Shown here piece after piece: positions 34,438 to 44,573 of a stretch of 64,000 nucleotides of DNA. Each line of letters opens with the position of its first letter. Position 1 is the stretch's first letter. The position numbers and the translations under genes are program-made. Below the pieces are notes generated by a model. It was not told the DNA's origin. It searched no databases and saw only the letters and a list, made by a program, of their open reading frames with translations. The DNA comes from Mya arenaria (Eukaryota; Mollusca; Bivalvia; Myida; Myidae). The DNA is taken from NCBI RefSeq assembly GCF_026914265.1, contig NC_069135.1, forward strand, positions 39,465,446-39,529,445, given 5' to 3'.

Positions 34438-35310
34438 GGGTGTGTGTGTGTGGGGGGGGGAGGAGGTTCAATGTGCTTTAATAGCAATTAGGGTTTCCTG
34501 TAATATATGTTTACATACACTAATTTTCTGATCTTATTAATGAAATGGAAATAACTGTCAGCCAACCGGCGATAGGAGGTGTTGCAGGTGTTGCACCAAC
34601 CATTGCTGTCGATGGACAGTCTCAATCACACTGAGGCCGATGTCTTTTCATATCTTTTATGTATTCTGCCCTTGCGAAGATTCACAAAACCAGAATGTTT
34701 TTGTTTTGCTACCGGTAAATTGCACAAGCATTAAAGTAAACGACCCCACTATGTTACTTCAAACTTTTATAGATTCTGTTCAAGTGCCAAATTGATACAA
34801 AAAAAATCTGAAAACTACAAGGACAGGCACAATAGTCAAAACCCTGTTTAGAGGCGCAGAGTAAAGGCACAAACACCACTGAGAGAGATACACAAACGTG
34901 CAAATAGATCACACACGTATACGAAAGTAATACACACGAAAAATATTTTTATGTTTGTAAATATATGAAAAAAACACACAATAATAGTAATAATAATTTG
35001 AAAGAAAAGAAGAAATTTACTTCGTCCGTTTTTCAACGCTTCAACTTAAGCACACTGGACACATATGGAGCATCGAGTGGTAAGTTTGCCATATCTTAGA
35101 AGTAATATTACATTATTATTCAAACATAATTCTAGTGATATGAAATATCAGAACAACAGAAAACAGCATTACCTATATGTAGTTTTTTTCAACTCGTTTC
35201 TCGTTCTATGCATAGTGCATACATATCATAACATATGGACAAAAAGTAGAACACTATGTTATATCAGATGATTTTAATATTGCCTATCTCTGTCATAAGG
35301 GTTTTGGAAG
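34250..35310. repeat. Duplicated intergenic block shared with 62.15-63.0 kb
   Basis: TTAAATATCGGTTCAGGGTATTTTCGTGG resembles 62203-62232 in wording and order (ATACCGGTTGAGG ... TTTTCGTGG). Both continue into G/T-rich repeats, then an AATAGCAA motif and a later TAGATCACAC block. This shows the segment between copies 2 and 3 is paralogous to that between copies 5 and 4. No gene supported. Confidence 0.6.
34361..34456. repeat. (TG)n/(TGCG)n microsatellite ending in a G run
   Basis: TGTGTG with GCGTGCGTGCG interruptions, then eight G. The open frames reading CVCVCVCV through it are artefacts. Confidence 0.95.
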
Positions 35311-35314
35311 TATA

Positions 35315-35405
35315 CCCTATATTAGCGCACTCGCTTCTCACCTAGGGGCCCCGGACTCGATTCTAAGCCTTGGGCGCATGTGAGTTAGGTGTGTGGTCAT
35401 CAAGC
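35315..35405 (+). repeat. tRNA-derived SINE fragment
   Basis: TTAGCGCACTCGCTTCTCACC looks like the tRNA-type A box region and GGACTCGATTCT like a slightly mutated B box. The following GCGCATGTGAGTTAGGTGTG is as in tRNA-headed mollusc SINEs (from memory). It ends abruptly about ten bases before the stop codon of HSPA12-like copy 3. Confidence 0.55.
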
Positions 35406-35415
35406 CGGTCGTAGC

Positions 35416-37702
35416 TTATTTCAAGCAGTTAAGTTTCAATATTTTCTCCTGTCCCGTTTTTCTCACACGGACTTTTACAACAAGTTCCGTTCCACCAAAC
35501 AAGAATGTTATATCGTGATCAAGCTCAGACAGAGGAATGTCCCGCGGCAGCTCTAGCTCCAGCTTCCCGAGCAGCTCACAACCGGGGTCGGTCACGTACA
35601 CGGGGTTCTCGGCTGTCGTACGGTATATGGGTGAGGTTGTCTTATATGCTGTAGGAATGAATTCCTGTGTTATTTGGAAGTCGATGGGAACATCCTTGTT
35701 TACGCGAACGAACACATCGAAACAGTTTCTGACCCACCATTTACCGTCGTCTTTATCGAAGTATTTTTTGTCTTCACTATGAATTTTAGCATCAAATATA
35801 CCAATCCCACCAACACCACACGTGTATTTCATGACCCTTGATGTGATGATCGCTGGGTTGTGTCCAAACCTGACGGCTCCTTTCAGCACGACGAGACCCG
35901 CATCAGCAGGAACAATCAGACGCTTGTCTGGGATCTCACCCCTCAGCCTTTCCTGAACATACGTGCTCTCTCCGAAACCACCAACCACCACAATGGTCTG
36001 CACCGTTTTCAGTTTGGGCTCCTTTAGAATGCTCTTCAAGTGGTCAACGAGGTTATTAATAGGACCGTTAAACCAATCTTTAACGATATCAGGCTCAACT
36101 CGTAATTTATCGCCACCGTTCACAATAACTGAATTGCTATATTTGGAGGCTGCAAGTCTTTCTTCGAATTCCTGTCCTGTGATTTGCTTACAAAGGCTTC
36201 TAGTAGAAGTGCATATTCTAAACGTAACTTTGTCTTTCGACGTTGATTTGAAATTTCTTTTCTTTGTTTCAAACTCACTGATGAGGTCAAAGAAGTCAGT
36301 CATTTCTTTCGTCCTAAGTTCAGTGATAACTTTTTCCCCGAGTATTTGTTCTAGGAATTTGAGATAGTTGTCGTCAACATAGATGCCACCCCATGGTCCT
36401 CCACTGGCCTTGTGGATCTCTTTCAGAGTACCGTCATCATTTTTCTCGTGGGCAGAAATGTCTGCAGTTCCACCTGAAATTGCATTTCATGTTTAAACAA
36501 TTCAGTGCAATTTCTGCATAATTTTGTTATAAATATATAAATATTTTGTTAGTTATCAGAATACATATGAAAATAAAAGTCATCTTCCTCACCTCCAAGG
36601 TCAATGACCATATACTGAGTTCCGATCCCGGCCATTTTATGCTGTATGTCAACATCAAGCGCCTCACACCAGATCGAGGCTGCTTCCGGTTCAAGTGCTA
36701 GTTTAACTCGAGTTCCATCGAGGCCCGCCTGGAAAACGTTACGTGGTAAAACGAATTATAGAGTTATTCATGGTCTTCTATTTGTCGGCGTGTCGTACCA
36801 TGCGGGGCAGTTAGATACTGTCTGACGAAATCCAGCCTCTTTATCAACATCGTCATTAATTAGTGATGTGATTTATATTATCAAAACAGTTTGTGCATTT
36901 ACACGCAGAAACAGACTAGCCATATTGACATTTTGTATCAATGTAAAAAAACATTGTTTTTTTCGGATATACCTTTAACAAATCAAAACCCTTTACCTCT
37001 TCGGCAGCCATTCTCATGAACTCCTTTGCATTGTCATCCCATATGGCGGGTACGGTGATAACGTAGTAAATGTCATTCTCTTTAATTCCATCAACCTGGT
37101 TCGCTAACGAATCTAGTAGATGTTTTTGTAGAAACTTGATTGCCATGGAAAATATTTCCAAAGCTGGATAAGAATTGCCTTCCATATCCTTAACAGTGGT
37201 GGCTCTTGAAAGGTCCTTGATTAAAGATGTGTACATTATTTAAAACAAAATGGCTGTTCACAATCCGCGTTTTTAAAAGTGTGTTATTATACATAATCAT
37301 CTGAAATGGTATTAAGTTTGTGTGATATACACAATTTAGATATTTCAACAATCTGTCTATTACCAGTGATAAATTATCATATTTATTAACTTGTACCTTG
37401 TTGTTGTGCAGAACCATCTTAAATCGCCGGAAAAGTCTCCATCCTTTGTGTTCGCCATCTTCCGCTTTACTCGCATATCTGTCCTCAGCTTCAAACCCGA
37501 ATGAATCAAACTTTCCGTCTGTATTAAGAAGCACGCTTGTCGATGTCTTGAGAGAGATCAGTTTGCCAGCCCCTCCCGAATACCAGTTGTGATTAGTTTG
37601 TACTTTGAGCGGGTCATCTCGGAAGGAAAACGCATAACCACTATATGTAGTCCCAAAATCGAACGCAGCAACCAGAAGATAGGACTGAAGTTTTGCAGCC
37701 AC
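35416..37702 (-). CDS. HSPA12-like HSP70-family protein, copy 3 (best preserved)
   Basis: Four exons on the minus strand: 37397-37702 (or further upstream), 36997-37215, 36593-36728 and 35416-36473. All junctions are GT/AG and frame-consistent, giving about 572 codons without a stop. HSP70 ATPase signature: phosphate-1 loop AFDFGTTYSGYAFSF (residues ~13-27), TVPAIWDDNAKEFMR, LALEPEAAS, DLGGGTADI (~218) and the adenosine motif VVVGGFGESTYVQERLR (~385-400). The C-terminus is LKLNCLK. No typical substrate-binding domain or EEVD end is present, as in HSPA12. These are cytosolic HSP70 relatives; their role in bivalve stress or immunity is inferred. The start is uncertain: where copy 2 has ATG, this copy reads GGTGGCTGCA, so the ATG may lie in an upstream exon. 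Confidence 0.85.
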
Positions 37703-37760
37703 CGTTTCTGTAGGACTTTCAAGAAGATAGGAATGACTTTTCGCTGCTACCGTTTCTGTA
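37703..37760 (-). repeat. 48-bp tandem duplication of the 3' splice site and exon start
   Basis: On the minus strand TTCTACAG|AAACGGTAGCAGC (exon from 37755) and TCCTACAG|AAACGGTGGCTGC (exon from 37707) are 48 bp apart and homologous through CCTATCTTCT. The extra unit is in frame and without stops, so use of either acceptor changes the N-terminus by 16 residues. Confidence 0.7.
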
Positions 37761-37769
37761 GAACTTTTA

Positions 37770-38625
37770 AAAATTGAAATGAAAATATAAGGTCATTTTT
37801 ATACACTTCGAATTTCAAGTTAAAATAAATCAGCTTAGAGGTTAAACACAGGCGCAAGGAACTACTTCTTAGTTCTAGACTAACGGAATTTAAAAAAGAA
37901 CATTCCTGAAAAGGTAATTAAGAATTGAAGCCGTGTCAACATTCGACAAAGCATTCAATGCTGATTCATCAAGTTATGGCAACGGCACACAATATAGTAA
38001 CAGATTGTGTCTGAATGATCTTTTTAGTATGATGTTAATAGAAAAAAATGACATTGTCGACATACTAATCTTCAGTATCGGCGAGATTATAATTGACAGA
38101 AATGGTAATAACTCAATATATATTTAAACCTCGAAAGGTAGTATGTTTTTTATTCAGAAGTCATCAAACAACTTTTATCATAGTTAACTTTTTTCTGATA
38201 TGGAGTCTTTTATTGATTTGAGTCTAAATCGATCGTTTGAAAAATTTCGCCTGACCACCATTTTATGTTGATATCATTGCACACTGCACATTGTCTTTGT
38301 TCCACTTTGTTTTCTTCTTCATAGTTGTTAGCATTATTTCTAACAATAAAACACAAATGAAAACTTCTGAGACAGGTCCAGAGGTTTAATATTTAACGAA
38401 GATTTATTTTAAAAGCACATGGAAAATGCCTTGAAGGCAACACATGACGCAAACAAAACGTATGAAAACGTGGACAGACGACACACGCATGAAAATGTGT
38501 TGGTTTTAGCGCATTGGAAAGGTCAGCGAAGCCAGGATGACAAATCACGTGATTTCAACGGGGTTCTCTCATGGATCAGCACGGGTCAAACCCGATGTAA
38601 ACAAACAAGACAAGTGATGAAAACA
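37770..38625. other. Probable intron 1 of HSPA12-like copy 3
   Basis: No coding or RNA feature recognised between the duplicated acceptor and the candidate first exon at 39345. Confidence 0.4.
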
Positions 38626-38629
38626 TTGC

Positions 38630-38876
38630 TTAGCCTATCGAAGACTTTGCTATACATTTATTCTGCTTCTACTCTTGTGAAATATTTCAGATTTGCTTGT
38701 ATTTTTACAATGCGATCCTGGGCCAAAATTTAAACTTGACGGAATTTTGTTGAACGATGCAACGCTGTGTGCGCTATGAAATTTTATCAAAGAAAAGCAT
38801 CGGAAATTTACAAGCAAATCTTAAATATTTTACACGTGTAGAAGCAGAAAATAGCGTAGTCTTTTATAGGCCAAGA
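38630..38876. mobile_element. MITE-like imperfect inverted repeat
   Basis: The left arm (from about 38631: AGCCTAT, CTGCTTCTAC, CAGATTTGCTTGTA) matches the reverse complement of the right arm (to about 38873: TACAAGCAAATCTTAAATAT, GTAGAAGCAG, ATAGGCC). Arms are about 75 bp around an ~80-bp centre. No target duplication was found. Confidence 0.65.
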
Positions 38877-38892
38877 AATATTCTTATATAAA

Positions 38893-39060
38893 AAAGTGTA
38901 TATTTCTCCGAGTGAGCACCCAAAGCTAAACTTCACCAAATGATAAAAAAGCTATATTTTTCCGAATGAGCACCCAGAGCAAAGCTAAACTTCACCAAAT
39001 GATCAACAGCAACTATATTTATCCGAGTGAGCACCCAAAGCTAAGTTGTACGACGTCGCT
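38893..39060. repeat. Three-copy tandem repeat, unit about 55-60 bp
   Basis: Each copy has CTATATTT (or GTATATTT), TCCGAGTGAGCACCCAAAGC or a close variant, and (first two copies) AACTTCACCAAATGAT. Confidence 0.85.
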
Positions 39061-39344
39061 CTTATCTTAACTAATTACTTCATTTCCAAAAAAATAATAC
39101 GCTAACTTGCGTGCCATACATCATCACTTCCAACCACAACGTTGTACTGTATAGTTCATAGTTATGACGGTTTTAAATGAGTCCGTTAAAATCATCTTTA
39201 CTCATTACTTCATATTTCAAAGCGCGAAATGGTATCAAAGCGAATTATATAAATATAAACATTGAATGTTGTGTTTCTTTAACAAAATATTTTCAGAAGT
39301 TTATACCAGAACGAAATTTTGATTATGTAAATTACTTTACTTAC

Positions 39345-39440
39345 CTTGTGGAACTTTTACTTAAGTATCCCCCCATTTCAACCAAACCTGATTTAAGCCT
39401 TTATTTTGCAGAGAATAAATAACTTCCTGGTTCGAGCTTA
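39345..39440 (-). promoter_or_regulatory. Candidate non-coding first exon and core promoter of HSPA12-like copy 3
   Basis: The donor CACAAG|GTAAGTAAAG ends the block at 39345. The upstream part is conserved with copy 1 (24090-24178): AGCCTTTATTTTGCAGAGA and AACTTCCTGGTTCGAG. An ATG inside (reading MGGYLSKSST) is out of phase with the next exon by the splice shown, so it is not accepted as the start. Confidence 0.5.
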
Positions 39441-42400
39441 CAGGAATTGTATAGAAAAGGGATCAATAAATTACGTACATGCGAGCAAGCCTATGTGCAT
39501 ACATCTGTAGTTCAATTAAAATTATCGAATCGCGACGTGCAATTTAATATTGATAGTCGATCCAACAAAGTACACGAAATTATAGTCCTGATTAATTAGG
39601 ATTTTACGAATTTAATCCGATGGGCATATGTAAAATACTCCATTTAAGTAGCGTTTGAAATTGAAGAAAACTATTAATCCAAAAACATGTTAAATCCTTT
39701 TTTATTTATTTGTGTTAATATGCATGTTTAATACTCGTATACATATTTATAAACATCGAGAGTTTTATTTTACAATCAGAGTGTATAAGTTGCTGTAGTT
39801 GTGTATTTTGACACGCAGAGGTCAATTTAAAGTATACACTTGACATATGTCAACACTAAATATTTACACGTTATAGGCAACTAAAAGTTGATCACATGTC
39901 GTAGTTACTTACAAATAAATACGAAGCAATTGCATGTGAGCATTAGCTATTTAGACCAGTGCACTCGCAAACAAATATCAGCGATGTCACAAAGCAGCAT
40001 TATTTACTGGCAGATAACGCCTTACATAACGGAAGTCAAGTAGGGAAAAGTTTTTATATAACACAAAACCAGATTAACCAGACTTTAAGCAATTTGTTAA
40101 CGTCCCTTTTACCTACGAAGGAGTTTTCTACATTACGATGGGACTCAAGTAACAAAATAGTACAATGAAAACAAACAGGACAAGTCCAATCGTCAAAACT
40201 TCAAATATGAACCCTGTTTAGAGGCACGTGGCAAGGGCACAAACAACGAACGGGCGACACAAACTCATAAATACAACAGAGGACCACACAGGCAACAATA
40301 AAGCTGTATCAATACAGCATGGGATAAGCACCTTGGAACGGTCATTTTAACACAAGTTCACTAGACCACGAGTTTACTTATGGTTGTTAGCTAGTTTATA
40401 AGCGCATAACCTCCTTAATCTTCCAGCCTGTATTAATATTTTCACAAATAAAATGTAAACCTCATCAGAGCCGAACTCAACTTGAAAAACACGAAGAACA
40501 ATGTAAAACTCACATAAACTGATAAAGTATTCCATGTACTCAACGACCTCCTGTAGATATCATTTTGAAATGAACTTTTAATTTTAAAAAAGTGGCAATT
40601 GTTATTGGTGTGTACCCCTGTGAAACAAGAGTTTCGAAATATTCCTGAAATGTCAATATAATTTACATAATATAGTATGTTTTATTAATAGTGTAATCAC
40701 CGAATGTGCCTATATAATAATAAAACATTTTTGTTCATGTTATTTTATTCCGCTGGAAGAAACGTATCATATAACGTACGATCGATAAAAACAGAACAGC
40801 AAGGTTAATACATAATTGATAAACACTGAGATTGCATTGTCGCCAGTAAATTGCATTTATAAATCTATCAAATTGCCCGCATACATTACTTGTGCTTTGA
40901 GTAGAAAAATGGATCTCCAGCAAAAAACGATCTGATAAATATCGAATGCTCAAGTCAGGCAGGCAAGCAAGATCGAGGACTTTAGTCAGATTTTAGCTAA
41001 ATATTGTTTTGTGTTACAAGTGACTTTAAAACTGATATTTCTAAGTCTGAATTTGAACATGTTTTATTTATCTTACTGAGTAAGTGCAATGTTTTTTTTT
41101 GGACAAAACATGGCTTTTAAATGAAGAAGTCATAATAATATCGCTAAGCCTACATAAACATAAATTTTATAGCTTGATAGGCATACTTAACACGTTCAAG
41201 GAAGCACGTCTTATTGTGATGGTTGATAACAGGATAACGTTGTTTGTTGTTGATTATGGACACAACTTGTCTTTATTAATGGAGAAGTTCAAGGCAGCAC
41301 GTCTCTTTGTGGTCTAAAGGTATAGCCTGTAAGATCGTTTCTTATGATATGTATAAGTGAAGGTTTCCTTGGAACGAACCAACAAACTCTATACTGAACG
41401 ACTATTATCTTTCTGGTTCTTCATACACTGATATATTTACCATTTAAAATATGCAATCTTTTAATGTGTAAATTAAAAATAATAATAAACTGTATCGCAA
41501 TGTTTACAAAAAAAGCTTTTATAAGTTTTATATTGTATGTAAATGAACAAGATATGGTAATATTTTCAAAATATTATAATGAACTGATATACAATTAGGT
41601 TTGGCCACAAATTATAAACAACATTAGAGATCGGCTCTCCTCGCAATGTGTCATTATAATTTCTGGATTGAAAAGTTTATGCGATTATTTTTTCATGCGC
41701 ATAAATAGATGCATTTGGTGGAGCACAACATAACTTGTATGTTTAATAATACTGCACAGCATAAGCTGAACGGTAGAAGAAAGACTAGAGAGAAATACAA
41801 AAAATAAAAACAATCAGAAAAAAACTCTCTTGTCGTCTCTTGTCGTCTCTTGTCGTCAAATCACTGTATGGTAGCATTAAGATATTATTGGTAAGCAGAC
41901 AAAGTTTAATTAACTTCATTTGTCTTAAATCTATTGGAGGGACCTATGTTTTTCTATACTCTTTAAAAACGTATTCGTTCTGTTCGTTATTTAGGTCACT
42001 ATAATCGTACAGTATTTGTGGGTACTGGGTGGGTGATATTGTCTGATTTCAAGGAATAACTGCTGCCTTTGTGCAGTAAATAGACTATATTTTAATAAAA
42101 AGCGCTTTGCATTTTTTATAAGTGAACCACAGATACAGACATAGGGGACGCTGCGATGTGATAATATGTATAAGTAGGGAGTTGCTGTATCTTTTACGCA
42201 TTTGGGCATGATGCATAAGTGCGAATCTATTCCCTTCTATGTCATTTGATGTCAGATTTAGAGCAATATAAATTGATTTTAATTTCAGTTTATTTTAGAC
42301 TCAAACGCGTGCAAAACAACCCAGTATTTAAAACTGTCCTGTCAAGATCAGCCAACAACCTCGATATTGACTGTGCATAAATGTGAGGTCTTCTAAGTAC

Positions 42401-42889
42401 TGTTCGAAAATTGTCTGACCCGTAAATGATCCATGTTATTCTTTGAAAACTTGGTTGAAACAATTTTTTCAGGTAAGATGATAGCATGTTGTGTTTGTGT
42501 TTTGAATTTTGAATAGTTCTTTTGTACGAAAGGGACAACCAAACATTTTCTCTTTTATAAATTACTAATTGATACGGATCATGTGAGGCCAGTAACTAAC
42601 TATACTAGCAGCTTCATATTATATGTTACAGTGTTTCTTTTGCATGTAGAGTACAATTTTCCTAAGGTACTGATCAGTGTTGTATATGTGGACGAAGGCA
42701 TGAAAGTATGTGTGTGTCTTCTGTGTATTATGAATTTCATCATTTGCATGGCAACGATAACTGTCGAAGCTGTTGCGATGATATTAGAAATATGTTGGTA
42801 CCTAAAACCAACCTCCCTAAGTGTTAAATCTACATGCTTGTGTCGAACAACGAATTTAATATAGTAATTATCACACAGAAGTGTTGGCC
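39441..42889. other. Intergenic AT-rich sequence
   Basis: No gene supported. A short triple repeat TCTCTTGTCG lies at 41827-41857. The block near 40180-40250 (CCCTGTTTAGAGGCACG) resembles 34838-34870 upstream of copy 3's 3' end, another sign of shared duplicated flanks. Confidence 0.45.
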
Positions 42890-42894
42890 GACTT

Positions 42895-43370
42895 CATTAT
42901 GCCATTAACATTTCCTCTATTTTTGCAGGATTAAAATTCACCAGCCATTGTTTAGACCATGTATGTATAGCATTTAAGACATGATTTAGTGTGTTTTCTA
43001 TCATAATGATATTACGGGAAAAAAATAGGTAAAGAACTGTCGTGTGCAAAGAGACGAGTCATTGTTAAAAGAGATCCTGCTATATCATTGAGGAAAATAA
43101 GGACACTGAGAGGACTTAGCAAGGATCCTTGAGGAACACCACCTCAAAGAACATCTGATTTTGAGAATGATGATTTTACAAGAAAACATTTCACTTCGAT
43201 TTTTTATGTAGTCCGTCAGGAAATGAATTAAATTTATATTAATAACCTTTTATTGAAATTTGAAAACAAATTATTTGCGCAAAAATCTATAAAATGCTCG
43301 TAAACTTGTAAAAAAAAGAGTACATATTCATCTTCAAATGCCTTGGACAGTTTAACAATAAAAATTATAA
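42895..43370 (-). pseudogene. LINE reverse-transcriptase relic
   Basis: The minus strand shows, across at least two frames, KAFEDEY, a FPDGLHKK region, VKCFLVKSSFSKSD, GVPQGSLLSPLSVLIF with LNDIAG, the catalytic block as FAHDSS (normally FADDSS), and LNHVLNAIHTWSKQWLVNFN ending NPAK. The order and motifs are those of a non-LTR RT (Jockey/CR1-like). A TGA before GGVPQG, frameshifts and the D-to-H change show it is dead. Confidence 0.78.
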
Positions 43371-44510
43371 ATTTCAAGATTTGATAGCATCTGGCACCGT
43401 AACAAATAATTTCTTACTCAGATAAGCATATATTTATAAACGTTTGTATCTCACTTATGACTTCTCTGATCAATGTTATCTGTACACGTGTATCGATGAT
43501 AATATATTTTTAAGACTAGTCAAAATCATTACGGAAAAGTAAGAACAACTGCTGTCAGAACAAAGGAGGCTCTTCTAAAACCGTGCTCTATCGACCTACA
43601 GTCGTGGCAAAACTGTACCTACTGCATTTGTGCTAATGACAGGCGTATGCACCATGACTATTGCCTATCAGAATTTCAACTGGGCTACATATGCACATCT
43701 TACCCTGTGAGCTCCTGTCTCGCTTACCGTCAAAACGTTTGTAAATAATTACATTGTGTTGCATGTGTGGTCTGTCTTTGCTGTTTGGTAAATTGAACTT
43801 CAGCTTGTGGCTGATCTTTGTTCGTATACTTTTGGCTACCGGGCCTGTCCCTGCAATTTAAAATGTATTAATTTGATTTATTATTGCTATTATTTATAAG
43901 TGCAAGGACAAATGTGACGTTCAGTAGTCCTACATTACTATGAACATTATTAGTGAATATGTGTGTTTTTGTTTGTTGCTGTTCAACCTTTTAATTTAGT
44001 GTTGATAAATTTTGAAAGTTAGAAGGAATTTTGAAGTATTCGACATAACCCTCCACCCCACACCCGGATGCTGTTTTGTGTCGTTGTGTGTCTCGTTAAG
44101 TGTCTGTTAGATTTCAACCTTGTGACTTTCAACAGGCATTCGTTGAGATTTCAGTCACTGGCCTTGACCCTGTAGGTTCAATTGAATTATTTCAATATAA
44201 CGTTTCTGTATCTTTTAAGAATTGTGGACAGCCTTTAGTTTACCTTGTTTCAATGTGATAAAATGTACCTTTAATGTGAATGTTTATGAATAGTAAAAAA
44301 CAAATGCCATCTTCCAAACAGGCATACGTGCATTTACACATTAATATTTTGAAATATAACTTTTTTGGAATCGTGGTTAAGCTTTTCTTATTTAACCTTG
44401 TAACAATTTGGTTGAATGCTATTTTAAAGTTGAATGTTGGTGATTATTCAAAATACAAATGTCACATTGCCATAAGCCTACGTGAGTTTACAAAATGATA
44501 TTGCGAAATA
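43371..44510. other. Intergenic sequence upstream of the lysozyme gene
   Basis: No gene recognised. Confidence 0.4.
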
Positions 44511-44518
44511 CTTACATC

Positions 44519-44527
44519 TTTATAAGG
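44519..44527 (+). promoter_or_regulatory. TATA-like box of the lysozyme gene
   Basis: TTTATAAGG lies about 50 bases upstream of the lysozyme ATG, a suitable distance for a short 5' UTR. Confidence 0.45.
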
Positions 44528-44573
44528 TGCACACCTGCGAAGGGACGAGGATATAATTGTTATAAACTGTAGG

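Noticed and set aside
34261..34531. Cys/Val-repeat proteins
   Set aside because: Direct translation of a TG microsatellite.
39345..39440. ATG in the candidate first exon of HSPA12-like copy 3 as the translation start
   Set aside because: Splicing to either duplicated acceptor puts it out of frame with the HSP70 coding sequence.
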